From an aff. Roholtiella sp. LEGE 12411 (GTDB taxonomy: Bacteria > Cyanobacteriota > Cyanobacteriia > Cyanobacteriales > Nostocaceae), in NCBI RefSeq assembly GCF_015206995.1, contig NZ_JADEXR010000016.1:1-64000 (forward strand): a stretch of DNA of 64,000 nucleotides. The letters are read 5' to 3'. Each line of letters starts with the position of its first letter. The first letter of the stretch is position 1. The notes below the pieces were generated by a model. The model made no database searches and was not told the origin of the DNA. It saw only the letters and a program-made list of their open reading frames with translations. Made by a program: the position numbers and the translations under genes. Below, piece by piece: positions 43,625 through 52,736 of this stretch.

Positions 43625-43741
43625 TTATATTTGAGGTTTTTTGATTGGTTTTTTAAATTCAGTCTTTCGGGGTTTTCCTAAAGTGTTAGGGGGCTGTGGT
43701 TTCTCTCCTCTCGGTTGTTGGTCGTGTTCTTGGTTAGACAT
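43625..43741 (-). CDS. 38-residue Pro/Lys-rich peptide ORF
   Basis: The minus-strand frame encodes MSNQEHDQQPRGEKPQPP, then NTLGKPRKTEF and KKPIKKPQI. It is highly charged and proline-rich and looks disordered. No good Shine-Dalgarno precedes the ATG. Its composition resembles small cyanobacterial proteins rather than random frame sequence, but it may be non-coding. Confidence 0.35.
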   Translation of the reverse strand: MSNQEHDQQPRGEKPQPPNTLGKPRKTEFKKPIKKPQI

Positions 43742-44281
43742 AAAACTAAATTTTTGAATTAATTACGATTTTAGCTACATTCTAAGTATGATATATTCCA
43801 GAAAAATATCATAATAAATTTAATTTAAAATAAAAAAATAGAGACATTGTAATTTTTACGTCTCTATAAAAGAGAAAACCCTTTATTTTTAATAAGTCTA
43901 AATAAAAATTATATAAAATAAGTTTTTTAGCTAATATTTTAAATTTAGTTATTAGTAAATTTATTTAAAGCAGTTGATTTTTACTTTTCAAATGAGCATT
44001 ATCAAGCTCAGTTTTATGTGGATTGTCATTGTTAAGCAGTTGTTAGCTTATGAGAACAGACTCAATGAGTATGAATCCTCTACAAGTGGGGATACAAGGA
44101 TACAAATTGCAAATCCGGAAATTTGAAAAAAAATAGTGCAGGATTGTTGTAGAGCCAGTTAGCTGTACTCTGAGGAAGCTTGAAAACATAAAACAATTCT
44201 CACACAAATATGTCTCGACATAAAGACATATCTGTGCATTCGTTGAGATGGAGCAAAATCTTTTAGTAACAACAGAAAACG

Positions 44282-45055
44282 TCAAGCAAAGGTAGAGAAA
44301 CCCAGATTGGGTGGAATATCCTGAATTCGCCCTGACCCGATCGCTTGCAATGCTTCTTTCAACAAAATATCTCCAGTATACAGCGCACGACCTACTATTA
44401 CACCAGTCACGCCTTGTGGTTCTAACGCCAATAAACTTAACAAATCGGTAACGGAACTCACCCCACCAGAAGCAATTACTGGTATGAAAATCGTCGTAGC
44501 AAGTTCTCGCAAAGCTTCTAAATTCGGCCCTGTGAGAGTACCATCACGGTGGATATCAGTGTAAATAATGGCAGCTGCGCCCAATTCTTGCATTTGTACA
44601 GCCAGTTGATTTGCTAAAACCTCCGAGGTTTCTAGCCAACCGCGGGTTGCTACTCGACCATTACGGGCGTCAATGCCGATGATAATCTGTTTGGGAAATT
44701 CTTGGCAGAGTTCTTGTACTAAGTGGGGTTGTTCTACGGCAATAGTTCCGAGAATTGCCCACTGTACGCCTAAATTGAATACTTGTTGTACGCTAGCACG
44801 ATCGCGCAACCCTCCACCAACTTCAATAGGCACTGATATTGCTTGAGCGATCGCTTCAATTGCGCCCAGATTTACTACTTTACCTGCTTTTGCACCATCT
44901 AAATCAACTATGTGCAATCTGGTAGCACCCTGATCAACCCACTGTTTGGCAACATCAACAGGGTTTTCACTAAAAACTTGCGATCGCTGATAGTCTCCTT
45001 GATAGAGTCGCACACAGCGACCTTCTAGTAAATCAATCGCTGGAATTACATCCAT
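44282..45055 (-). CDS. hisA: Phosphoribosylformimino-5-aminoimidazole carboxamide ribotide isomerase HisA
   Basis: A 257-residue TIM barrel that performs the Amadori isomerisation of ProFAR in histidine synthesis. The N-terminus [20 protein letters not shown] carries catalytic Asp8. [14 protein letters not shown] carries the second catalytic Asp. The phosphate-binding loops IEVGGGLR and [12 protein letters not shown] are intact. The C-terminal tail of about 20 residues ([14 protein letters not shown]) is longer than in enterobacteria and common in cyanobacteria. Confidence 0.95.
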   Translation of the reverse strand: MDVIPAIDLLEGRCVRLYQGDYQRSQVFSENPVDVAKQWVDQGATRLHIVDLDGAKAGKVVNLGAIEAIAQAISVPIEVGGGLRDRASVQQVFNLGVQWAILGTIAVEQPHLVQELCQEFPKQIIIGIDARNGRVATRGWLETSEVLANQLAVQMQELGAAAIIYTDIHRDGTLTGPNLEALRELATTIFIPVIASGGVSSVTDLLSLLALEPQGVTGVIVGRALYTGDILLKEALQAIGSGRIQDIPPNLGFSTFA

Positions 45056-45093
45056 TTACTTTTTCCTCATAACTCAATCCAGTGAAAATCTTG

Positions 45094-45396
45094 CTATGGC
45101 TGGGTTTTTTCCGTTTTTAATTGCCTGACAGCTTGGCCGAAACCCAGCACAAGTAATATATTAGAAAGCGTCAAAAAAACTTCTGCACCACCGTGCAACC
45201 AATCTACATTTGCCAAAGACTCGCCATAATGCAATACAGCATAAATTCCCGCTGGGATAGTGATGGCAACAAACACTAGAGTGCCGTAAAACCCATATAG
45301 CGCTAAACGCGGCATTTGCTGACTGCGGCTGATAAACCACAAGAAACCCAAGTAGGGAAACAGTGAAAGGGCAAACAGGGTTTCTTTAGACATCAT
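45094..45396 (-). CDS. DUF3593 membrane protein
   Basis: A 100-residue protein with three hydrophobic segments (ETLFALSLFPYLGFLWFIS; LYGFYGTLVFVAITIPAGIY; AEVFLTLSNILLVLGFG), as in DUF3593 proteins of cyanobacteria and chloroplasts. It overlaps the DUF2499 stop by ATGA, and the two are probably translated together and act as a pair. The function is not known to me. Confidence 0.85.
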   Translation of the reverse strand: MMSKETLFALSLFPYLGFLWFISRSQQMPRLALYGFYGTLVFVAITIPAGIYAVLHYGESLANVDWLHGGAEVFLTLSNILLVLGFGQAVRQLKTEKTQP

Positions 45397-45734
45397 TCTG
45401 ATTTAATCGGTTTTGGCTCAACAGTTTTAGTTACAGTATTGGCATTGGTAGAGCGCCAAATAAAAAATGCCGCTGCCCAAAGCGTAAAATTACCAACTAA
45501 GGTCATGGTAGCTTGAAGCGTTACCAGCCATTCTAGAGATTCGGCATTGTCGAAATAATGCCAGGTACAAGCGCACATAGCGCTGACCAAAGCTGGTAAC
45601 ATGGCAAGGGACAATCCCCACCAAGTGCGGTTATTAGTGAGTTCGCCGTAAGTCCAGATTAACCAAATGGCGGCAATCCACTCAATAACGCTAGAAATAT
45701 GAATAATCCAAGTGGGAATCGAAAGGGCGTGCAT
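45393..45734 (-). CDS. DUF2499 membrane protein
   Basis: A 113-residue protein with three to four membrane segments, starting MHALSIPTWIIHISSVIEW, then WWGLSLAMLPALVSAMCACTWH. This is the DUF2499 family shared by cyanobacteria and plastids. The ATG at 45734 is the start; the frame's TTG at 45752 reads into a GTCAATA repeat. It is encoded first in the DUF2499-DUF3593 pair, with hisA following. Confidence 0.85.
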   Translation of the reverse strand: MHALSIPTWIIHISSVIEWIAAIWLIWTYGELTNNRTWWGLSLAMLPALVSAMCACTWHYFDNAESLEWLVTLQATMTLVGNFTLWAAAFFIWRSTNANTVTKTVEPKPIKSE

Positions 45735-45850
45735 AAAAAAGTCAATAGTCAATAATCAAGAGTAATTAGTTATCTTGTTTTTCCATAACATCATCTTCCC
45801 ACAAGAAAATTCATTTTCTGTTGGCAGGATGGTTAACATCTCGTCAACTA

Positions 45851-46162
45851 TAGGACTTACGCACTAGTTAGGGAGATCCAATAAATAAATCAGCCCAGCC
45901 GTATCAATAATATTTTTGGCAAAACCGAGAGATTTAGGCGCTTTCGCCCTCAAGGCGAAAGCGACGGCTGGGCTGATTTATTCTTGGCAAGTGCCTTAAG
46001 GAATAACGTAGACGTATTCGCGCAGCGTCTCGTAGAGAAGCGGCTTGCCGCAGGCTACCGCAGAGGCACAGAGAAGCCAGTGCGTTGCGGGGGTTCCCCC
46101 CGTTGTAGCAACTGGCGCGACACGGATAAATAAGAGTTTGAGAGATATTTTGCGTAAGTGCT
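45851..46162. repeat. Composite palindromic element upstream of csaB
   Basis: About 312 bases bounded by TAGGACTTACGCA and an inverted TGCGTAAGTGCT. Inside is a large cruciform with perfect 19-base arms AATAAATCAGCCCAGCCGT (45884-45902 against 45964-45982) carrying a nested hairpin, CGCTTTCGCC-CTCAA-GGCGAAAGCG. This is followed by GC-rich GCGCAGCGTCTCGTAGAG interspersed repeat sequence. It fills the space upstream of csaB. Confidence 0.75.
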
Positions 46163-46200
46163 GAACTATTGAGAAAAAAGTTGATCATCTAAAATCCAAA

Positions 46201-47253
46201 ATGGCAAAGATACGGGCGTTATTATCTGGGTATTACGGCAAAGGCAATGGTGGTGACGAAGCTTTGTTGGCAACGCTTCTGCAAATGTTACCATCTCACG
46301 TAATGCCTGTAGTTCTTTCGGGCAATCCAGAGGAAACCCGCGATCGCTACAATGTAGAAACCCACAATCGCATGGCTCCTTTACCTGTGCTGCAAGCTTT
46401 ACGCTCTTGCGATGCTTTGATTTGGGGTGGTGGAAGTTTAATTCAGGATGTTACCAGTACCATCAGCCCATTTTATTATGGGGGACTGATGGCATTGGCT
46501 CAAAAAATGGGATTAAAAACCGTTGCTTGGGCGCAGGGTATCGGCCCGTTAACACGCGCACAAACTCGCGCTTTGGCACAATACTCCTTCGGATATTGTA
46601 CCAGAGTTAGTGTCCGCGATCGCGCCAGTGCTAGTTTATTATCTGATTGGCAAATTCCTTGTATCCTTGCTCCTGACCCAGTTTGGGCGTTGGAGTCTAA
46701 ACCAGTACCAGGACTTTGGGATTTACCTGCCCCTAGAGTTGCTGTGACTTTGCGATCGCATCCCCAACTAACGGAAACACGTTTAGCAAATTTAACTCGT
46801 GCTTTGGTTGACTTTCAAAAAGCTACCCAGGCTTTTATTTTATTGCTGCCATTTCAGAAAAGTGAAGATTTGAGTATTGCCGAAGCTATTCAACCACATC
46901 TTAAAGATGTCAGCCAGATTTTATGTTTGGAAGACCCGCAACTTTTAAAAGGTGTATTTCGCGGTGTTGAAATGGCAATTGGAATGCGGCTACACAGCTT
47001 GATTATGGCTGCTGCTGAAGGTTGTCGCTGTTTTGCCCTGAGTTACGACCCCAAGGTAAATCGTCTGATGGAAGAGTTGGCGATACCTGGGTGGGATTTG
47101 GCGAATTTGCCAGATGATCCCAATTCGATTAGTCTAACTTGGATGGAGCATTACGCTAATGGTGAGCCGTTATCATCTGAGCAAATTCAATCTTTGGTAG
47201 ATCGGGCGTTAATGCATAGTGAAGTATTGTATGAAGCACTGGCTAAAGATTAA
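46201..47253 (+). CDS. csaB: Polysaccharide pyruvyl transferase CsaB
   Basis: A 350-residue GT-B-like pyruvyltransferase that puts a ketal pyruvate on cell-wall glycans, creating the binding site for SLH domains. Features include LSGYYGKGNGGDEALLATLL at the N-terminus, LIWGGGSLIQD, WAQGIGPL, SVRDRAS and the C-terminal MAIGMRLHSLIMAAAEG. Family-typical length and all motifs are present. It fits functionally with the SLH-domain porin encoded at 37-39 kb. Confidence 0.92.
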   Translation: MAKIRALLSGYYGKGNGGDEALLATLLQMLPSHVMPVVLSGNPEETRDRYNVETHNRMAPLPVLQALRSCDALIWGGGSLIQDVTSTISPFYYGGLMALAQKMGLKTVAWAQGIGPLTRAQTRALAQYSFGYCTRVSVRDRASASLLSDWQIPCILAPDPVWALESKPVPGLWDLPAPRVAVTLRSHPQLTETRLANLTRALVDFQKATQAFILLLPFQKSEDLSIAEAIQPHLKDVSQILCLEDPQLLKGVFRGVEMAIGMRLHSLIMAAAEGCRCFALSYDPKVNRLMEELAIPGWDLANLPDDPNSISLTWMEHYANGEPLSSEQIQSLVDRALMHSEVLYEALAKD

Positions 47254-47254
47254 C

Positions 47255-47821
47255 TTAACTGAACAAACGCGCAATATCGCAAGTAAACCCAGGTAATAGC
47301 GGTGAACTCAGATTATCGTTGCTAAACAACGTTTCTATTAGTATCAGTGTTGCTTGCTCTGGTCGATAAACTTGAATTTGCTGTAACTGCCAATCAACAA
47401 TCCAGTATTCTCGGACACCTTGAGCAGCGCAGAGTTTTAGCTTCACCTGTCGGTCACGTCGTTCGTTTTCCTGTCCAGGAGAGAGTACCTCAACTACTAA
47501 CTCTGGTGCAGCTGTTAAATGGCCAGCATCATCCAGCACAGAAGCTAATCGTTGATTACTAATCCAAACTACATCAGGTATGACGTTATCAGCATCGGTA
47601 AAGATAATCCCAGCACCCGTTACTGCTTCTCCCAAACCAGTCTGCCGTGACCATAGTTTTAACTCCATGCAAATATTGTCAGTAATTTTTTGATGACCCC
47701 AGTGTGGTGCGCGTGTCACAAATAATTCTCCGTCTACAATTTCATAGCGATTGCCGTTGTCTGGCAACAACTCTAAATCGGCAGTTGTCCATCGTACTTG
47801 ATTAGTTGAAGTCTGGTTCAT
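47255..47821 (-). CDS. Uma2 family (DUF820) putative endonuclease
   Basis: A 188-residue Uma2 protein with a PD-(D/E)XK-like core: YEIVDGELFVT (Glu), VIPDVVWISN (PD), APELVVEVLSPG (ExVEV) and the helical RDRQVKLKLCAAQGVREYWIVD. Uma2 genes are strongly amplified in cyanobacteria and their function is unproven. It converges with csaB, one base between the stops. Confidence 0.9.
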   Translation of the reverse strand: MNQTSTNQVRWTTADLELLPDNGNRYEIVDGELFVTRAPHWGHQKITDNICMELKLWSRQTGLGEAVTGAGIIFTDADNVIPDVVWISNQRLASVLDDAGHLTAAPELVVEVLSPGQENERRDRQVKLKLCAAQGVREYWIVDWQLQQIQVYRPEQATLILIETLFSNDNLSSPLLPGFTCDIARLFS

Positions 47822-48110
47822 AGAAGGATTCTTGGAATTATATCTTTTAATGTACCAAGCCTAGCTGAGATGCGGCACAATTATATAGTTGTGCTGTAAA
47901 TGGGTAAGTATGATTAAACGATCCATTTAAGAGCGATCGCTAAAAAAAAGTCAATAAAAATATTGATTCTTTCCCCTTTAATCTTCCTTTAACAAAAGCT
48001 TTTTTAAATAATCCCCAATCTTTTCTACGGCATTTGTAAAAAGTTCATAGTTAGCAATGCAGCACTAATTTATAGATAATACCTAGCGGGATACTCTAGA
48101 AATAGATTCA

Positions 48111-48587
48111 ATGATTTTCCAAAATACACCGATTATGGTAAATCTCAATCGTTCCCATCCTGCCAGCAATCAACCTATGGGTGCAGTTCGAGTCCAAGTC
48201 AAGCTCACCAATGCTATTGATGAAGCACTTGTCAGCCGAGGAATGCTCAATCCAAATATGTTGCGGGTGTATGAAACAGAAGCACTCGTAGATACTGGGG
48301 CAGTACGTACTGTACTACCCATGTCTATTGTGCAACAACTTGGTCTGAGAATTCGAGGACAGCAGGTAGCTCAATACGCCAATGGTAGTGAAGAATCAAT
48401 CGGCGTGACTGAACCCGTAATTATTGAATTGGCAGGACGGGAAACTACTGAAGCAACATTAGTTACAGGTAATATAGTCCTGATTGGACAAACGGTGCTT
48501 GAGACACTAGATTTGCTAGTGGATTGTAGAAATCAGCGACTTATCCCGAATCCTGAGCATCCTAACTATCCTGTGATGAGAATATAG
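48111..48587 (+). CDS. Retropepsin-like clan AA aspartic protease
   Basis: A 158-residue single-domain protein. The active-site motif is ALVDTGAVRTVLP (D-T-G-A), followed by QQLGLRIRGQQVAQYANGS. The second hallmark region is VLIGQTVLETLDLLVDCRN. Such proteins would work as dimers like retropepsins. Starts at 48111 or 48177 (MGAVRVQVKL) are possible; family members often begin near the latter. No neighbour suggests a substrate. Confidence 0.82.
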   Translation: MIFQNTPIMVNLNRSHPASNQPMGAVRVQVKLTNAIDEALVSRGMLNPNMLRVYETEALVDTGAVRTVLPMSIVQQLGLRIRGQQVAQYANGSEESIGVTEPVIIELAGRETTEATLVTGNIVLIGQTVLETLDLLVDCRNQRLIPNPEHPNYPVMRI

Positions 48588-48595
48588 CAGCAATT

Positions 48596-49381
48596 CTAGT
48601 GACTTGTTTTGCCGCTAACAATCCCTGACCACTGAACTTTTTTCTCTTTTTCTCGACGGTAAGAAAAGAAATGCTCTGGAGTTTGGTAAGTACAGTATGG
48701 AGCGATCGCAACCTGTTCTGCACTAATCCCCATATTTTCTAACTGTAAAGCATTTATCCGTCGTACATCTAGCCTTACCTTACCTGGATTTGGATCTTCT
48801 AACAAGGGTGAATTGGATAGCTTATGCAACGCAGCCACGATATTTTTTTCGTCTTCGTGTGGTATAATACTAGCCCCAATTTCAGCAGCTACTTCAACAG
48901 AGACTTGGTAAACCTCACCAGCGATCGCGGGGCCCATTGCAATGCGTAAATTATCGAGTTTGCTGCCTTGGGATTGTAATCGAGCGATCGCTAGGGGTAC
49001 AATCTTCTTGGCAGTACCCCGCCACCCTGCATGTAGTGCTGCCACTTGTCCAGTTTTCACATCCCCAATCAGCACGGGTGTACAATCTGCACTAGCGACC
49101 CATAATGCTTGTAGAGGCTGCTCGCTAATTAAACCATCTGCCGATGCTAAATCATCTTCACCCGAACTTAACTTTTGATTAATTTCTTGTGGGGTGAGAA
49201 CAGTATTGCCATGAACTTGCTTCAAGCGATAGACTGATGCCTCTGGTTGCAGTACTTCTGTCAGATTTTGTGGCGAACGCGGCCAAAATTGCTGGGTAAA
49301 GAAGCCGTGATGCCAAAATTCTAAGAGACTACAAGTCAGATAGGGCAGTCCTTTCCAATTGCGCCAATGCCAAGTGTGCAT
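48596..49381 (-). CDS. pgeF: Peptidoglycan editing factor PgeF (YfiH family)
   Basis: A 261-residue protein of the YfiH/DUF152 laccase-like fold. Signature pieces are LKQVHGNTV, WVASADCTPVLI (Cys and Asp), VAALHAGWRGTAKKIVPLAI (His) and YCTYQTPEHFFSYRREK. In bacteria it hydrolyses mis-incorporated amino acids from cell-wall precursors; related proteins act on purine nucleosides. The start is ATG 49381. Confidence 0.9.
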   Translation of the reverse strand: MHTWHWRNWKGLPYLTCSLLEFWHHGFFTQQFWPRSPQNLTEVLQPEASVYRLKQVHGNTVLTPQEINQKLSSGEDDLASADGLISEQPLQALWVASADCTPVLIGDVKTGQVAALHAGWRGTAKKIVPLAIARLQSQGSKLDNLRIAMGPAIAGEVYQVSVEVAAEIGASIIPHEDEKNIVAALHKLSNSPLLEDPNPGKVRLDVRRINALQLENMGISAEQVAIAPYCTYQTPEHFFSYRREKEKKVQWSGIVSGKTSH

Positions 49382-49458
49382 CTTGAACCAAACCTAAACA
49401 GAAATCACTTATCAGCCAATTAATGCTAACTTGAACAACGCGATTTGGGCTAACTGCT

Positions 49459-50271
49459 GTGGAATTTGATCGGCAAAACCTGGAATTAGCCCTAAAGGCA
49501 GGGCGTAAGTCTGAATATTTACCATTTTCCCTACACATTTTTGAAAGCGTCTCCTCTACTAACCAAATTCTTTGGGAGTTGCTTGCTCAAGGAGCTGAAG
49601 CTGGGTGTGTAGTGATTGCGACTCAACAGACCGCGGGACGGGGACAATGGGGACGCCAATGGGTTTCTCCTACTGGAGGATTATATCTTTCGGTTGCGAT
49701 CGCTCCTAAAATAGAAGCTACCGATAGCTACCAGCTAACTTTGGCTAGTGCTTGGGGCGTTGCTTGGCAATTACGAAAGTGTGGTGTAAGTGTTGGAATT
49801 AAATGGCCTAATGATCTAGTCTTAAATGGTCTTAAATTAGGTGGAATTCTAACAGAAACGAAAGTAAACAAAGGAAAAATCACGCAAGCAGTGATAGGTG
49901 TTGGTATCAATTGGGCAAACCCAGTACCAGAAACGGGAATCAATCTGAAATCGTGGCAAGCCTCGCAACATTCCAGTCCACTTTTCTGTCTGGAAATGTT
50001 AACCTCTACGGTTTTGCTGGGAATAGAATCCGGTATCGAGTGCCTTTGCCAAGAAGGAGTAAGCATACTCTTGTCTCGCTATTTAGATTTGCTTACAAAC
50101 ATGGGTGATAAGGTATACGTCAATAATCTTTCAGGCACTGTAGTTGGAGTAACTCCTCAGGGGAATTTACGAGTTGATCTAGAAACACATGATACAAACG
50201 AACTAATAAAACCAGAAATTTACGTTGAACCCGGTACAATCAGTTTGGGTTACAGTAAATCTTCCGTTTAA
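49459..50271 (+). CDS. birA: Biotin--[acetyl-CoA-carboxylase] ligase
   Basis: A 270-residue class I biotin ligase without a DNA-binding domain. Key motifs are ESVSSTNQ, TAGRGQWGRQWVSPTGGLY (the GRGRxG-type biotinoyl-AMP loop), IKWPNDLVLNGLKLGGILTE and IGVGINW. The C-terminal small barrel (VYVNNLSGTVVGVTPQGNL) is also present. It biotinylates the acetyl-CoA carboxylase carrier protein. It uses a GTG start and is divergent from pgeF with a 77-base gap. Confidence 0.92.
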   Translation: MEFDRQNLELALKAGRKSEYLPFSLHIFESVSSTNQILWELLAQGAEAGCVVIATQQTAGRGQWGRQWVSPTGGLYLSVAIAPKIEATDSYQLTLASAWGVAWQLRKCGVSVGIKWPNDLVLNGLKLGGILTETKVNKGKITQAVIGVGINWANPVPETGINLKSWQASQHSSPLFCLEMLTSTVLLGIESGIECLCQEGVSILLSRYLDLLTNMGDKVYVNNLSGTVVGVTPQGNLRVDLETHDTNELIKPEIYVEPGTISLGYSKSSV

Positions 50272-50361
50272 ATTTGAGGTTTGTTTAAAATTTCGCTCTT
50301 TGGGCAAGACAAACCACTGACATCATCTGTTTAGGCTAATTACACACAACTGAGAGAACAA

Positions 50362-51984
50362 ATGACGCAGCGCAATCACTCTGCCCACAATCGTTTGCAC
50401 TACTCATGGCCGCGGGGTCAAACTACGAAACGCTTCGCCTCTACCTTACCAGCACAAAGCCTTTGTTGGCTTAGCAGTGTTAGCCTCCTTAGCGGCGGTT
50501 TCGTATTTGCTCAAACGGAAACATCAATAGATAATATCGTTCCCACTATTGAAAATTCCCAGCCAGCAGCAGTTACAAATCCCATAAAAAAAGCAACTGT
50601 TGCACCGCAAGCAGCTCAAGCACAGCCAGACTTTTCCCAACGGCGAACCTTGCTTAGACAGAGACTCCGCAAGCAAGAGGTTTCTCAATCGAAAGAACCA
50701 GTTAGACAATATCAACTCAAAATTGAAGCTTCCGCGCCTGCCACTGGTCTGAGACGCTCTATTCCCCAGGTAGAAACTTCGCGGGTTGCACCTGCAAGGG
50801 TCAGCCAAGAAAAACCCAAGCTCGAACTCCAACCCAGAGCAAGTACCAGAGAGGAAAAAACCAAAATAGAGGTAGCCCAACCCACCGCTCCTCCTCGTTC
50901 TTTACCTGAGAAACTCCCAGAAGTTGCCCAGCCATCGAATAACTCAAACAGCACTGTCAACGGTACAGCGGGGAAAACCAAGGATTATAATAACGCCTAT
51001 ATTGACCCCAATACTTACGACAGTAGTACCACGGGTACTTATCAAGCACCAAATTCCGTAATCATCACAGAACGTTCTAGTGGTTGTCAAGCAATTTTAC
51101 CTTCAGGACAAGGTTTATTGGGTGGCGTTTGCGCCAAAGTACCATCGCGCAATCAGCGTGTAGCTGGTTCTGACGGTAAACCAAATTGGCTCAGAAGAAG
51201 TCAAAACGCACAGTTAGCAGTTCCACCAAGTCGGCAAATTGCAACTACTAGCAATAACGCCGGATGGCGCGCTAGTCGGAGTGTTTCTAGTGGTGCCACC
51301 AAGAGTGCATTTCGCCCTAATCGGTTTATCCCTAATCCCGGCGATTTCAGCACCACAACGAGAGTGAGTGCAACTCCCATTGCACCGAGTGGTGGTACTT
51401 TGCCTCCACCAATGGCAGACGGTAACGTTGCACCTCGTCCCAGCACTGTCGCTTATGACTTTTCGCTAGCATCAGTATTACCACAAATTCCCTACACTGG
51501 TGCAGTTGCCTATGGTGGTACGGGAATGATGTACCCACTATCTATCCCCGCTCCCATTACTTCTTTATTTGGTTGGCGAGTTCATCCAATCACAGGTAAT
51601 CAACGCTTCCATGCTGGTACAGATTTAGGTGCGCCTATGGGTACACCAGTTTTGGCAGCCGCAAAAGGCCAAGTGGAAACTGCGAACTATATGGGCGGTT
51701 ATGGTTTGGCTGTGACTCTGAACCACCAATCTGCTCAACAAACCCTCTACGGTCACATGTCAGAAATCTTTGTTCAACCCGGTCAGTGGGTGGAACCCGG
51801 AACTGTCATTGGACGGGTTGGTAGCACAGGTAACTCCACAGGCCCTCATTTACACTTTGAAGTCCGCCACCTGACACAGAACGGGTGGGTTGCTGTTGAC
51901 CCAGGCATTCAGTTACAAACTGCTCTTGGTCAGTTGTTACAAGTCTCACAGACAGCTCAGATAACTCAGCAACCAGGTAGCTAA
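50362..51984 (+). CDS. M23 family metallopeptidase (LytM domain)
   Basis: A 540-residue envelope protein. A hydrophobic segment at about residues 33-52 acts as signal or anchor, followed by about 330 low-complexity residues rich in Pro, Gln and Ser. The C-terminal M23 domain (about 395-515) has metal ligands in RFHAGTDLGAPMGTPV (H and D) and the HLHFEVR motif, with GHMSEI between. All zinc ligands are present, so it should be an active peptidoglycan endopeptidase or a divisome activator. Confidence 0.9.
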   Translation: MTQRNHSAHNRLHYSWPRGQTTKRFASTLPAQSLCWLSSVSLLSGGFVFAQTETSIDNIVPTIENSQPAAVTNPIKKATVAPQAAQAQPDFSQRRTLLRQRLRKQEVSQSKEPVRQYQLKIEASAPATGLRRSIPQVETSRVAPARVSQEKPKLELQPRASTREEKTKIEVAQPTAPPRSLPEKLPEVAQPSNNSNSTVNGTAGKTKDYNNAYIDPNTYDSSTTGTYQAPNSVIITERSSGCQAILPSGQGLLGGVCAKVPSRNQRVAGSDGKPNWLRRSQNAQLAVPPSRQIATTSNNAGWRASRSVSSGATKSAFRPNRFIPNPGDFSTTTRVSATPIAPSGGTLPPPMADGNVAPRPSTVAYDFSLASVLPQIPYTGAVAYGGTGMMYPLSIPAPITSLFGWRVHPITGNQRFHAGTDLGAPMGTPVLAAAKGQVETANYMGGYGLAVTLNHQSAQQTLYGHMSEIFVQPGQWVEPGTVIGRVGSTGNSTGPHLHFEVRHLTQNGWVAVDPGIQLQTALGQLLQVSQTAQITQQPGS

Positions 51985-51985
51985 A

Positions 51986-52056
51986 AGAGGAGCAGGGGAG
52001 CAGGGGAGTGGGGGAAGAATATACTAATGCCCCATGCCCCATGCCCCATGCCCCAT
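51986..52056. repeat. AGCAGGGG and ATGCCCC tandem repeats
   Basis: AGGAGCAGGGGAGCAGGGG is followed by four ATGCCCC heptamers (about 52027-52054), running into the end of the riboflavin synthase gene. The ATGCCCC array is the reverse complement of the GGGGCAT array at the window's left end. Confidence 0.85.
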
Positions 52057-52736
52057 TACAAATACCCGTGTTCTGCTAAGAATGCAGGTGTAATGTCATC
52101 TAAACTGGTGTCATCTTGGGTTTTAGCGTGCGGTTTGTCATAATAAATGAATTTTTCCACGTATTTGCCGAGAATATCCCCTTCTAGATTCACCAAACTG
52201 TCAGAAACCAGATAGCGAAGATTTGTTTCGGCATAAGTGAGGGGAATTACCGCCACTTTAAATTGAGAGAGTTCTGGTTCATAAGCGGCTACTGTGAGGC
52301 TGATGCCATTGACAGCTATACTACCTTTAGGGACAATGTACCGTGCGATCGCCTCGGATGCTTTAAAGGTCATTTCCCAAGAACTAGCTGTTTGTTCTGC
52401 TATTAGCAATCGACCTATGCCGTCTACATGACCCATAACAAAATGACCGCCGACTTTACTACCTACCCGTAGCGACGCTTCTAAGTTGACATATTTTTGT
52501 TGTGTTTGCTCACCTCCTAGGGTTGTGCGACGTAGCGTTTCCGGTGAAGCAGTCGCAATAAACCCGTCTTTTAAAACTTCTTCCACTGTCAAGCAAACGC
52601 CATCTACTGCAACACTGTCACCATAAGCCAAATCCCGCATAATTACTTCAGATGGCTGACTTACACAAGTAATTTGCCAAGAATCGCCCCTTAAGGGTTT
52701 CATTGTTCCTAATGCCTGGATTAATCCTGTAAACAC
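52056..52736 (-). CDS. ribE: Riboflavin synthase alpha chain
   Basis: A 226-residue two-lumazine-domain protein that dismutates two 6,7-dimethyl-8-ribityllumazines to riboflavin. The N-terminus MFTGLIQALGTM is diagnostic. The repeats show DSVAVDGVCLTVEEV, ETLRRTTLG, GHFVMGHVDGIG and the second-domain KGSIAVNGISLTVA. The start is GTG. The last codons overlap a tandem repeat, so the C-terminal residues may vary between strains. Confidence 0.93.
   Translation of the reverse strand: MFTGLIQALGTMKPLRGDSWQITCVSQPSEVIMRDLAYGDSVAVDGVCLTVEEVLKDGFIATASPETLRRTTLGGEQTQQKYVNLEASLRVGSKVGGHFVMGHVDGIGRLLIAEQTASSWEMTFKASEAIARYIVPKGSIAVNGISLTVAAYEPELSQFKVAVIPLTYAETNLRYLVSDSLVNLEGDILGKYVEKFIYYDKPHAKTQDDTSLDDITPAFLAEHGYL

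Larger units (their letters stand above)
43084..44281. other. Repeat-rich AT-rich gap between sphR and hisA
   Basis: About 1.2 kb with no ordinary gene. It contains the hairpins GTGGCT-GCA-AGCCAC (43221-43235) and CTTGATG-TCTG-CATCAAG (43448-43465), and direct repeats TACTGCACTAAA/TACTGCGCTAAA (43351, 43416). It also contains two tiny ORFs described separately and an AGAGAC/GTCTCT dyad at about 43848-43872. Sequence past 43.9 kb is AT-rich without recognised signals. Confidence 0.6.

Noticed and set aside
44043-44285. An 80-codon minus-strand frame next to hisA
   Set aside because: Composition is random, it overlaps the end of hisA, and no start signal is seen.
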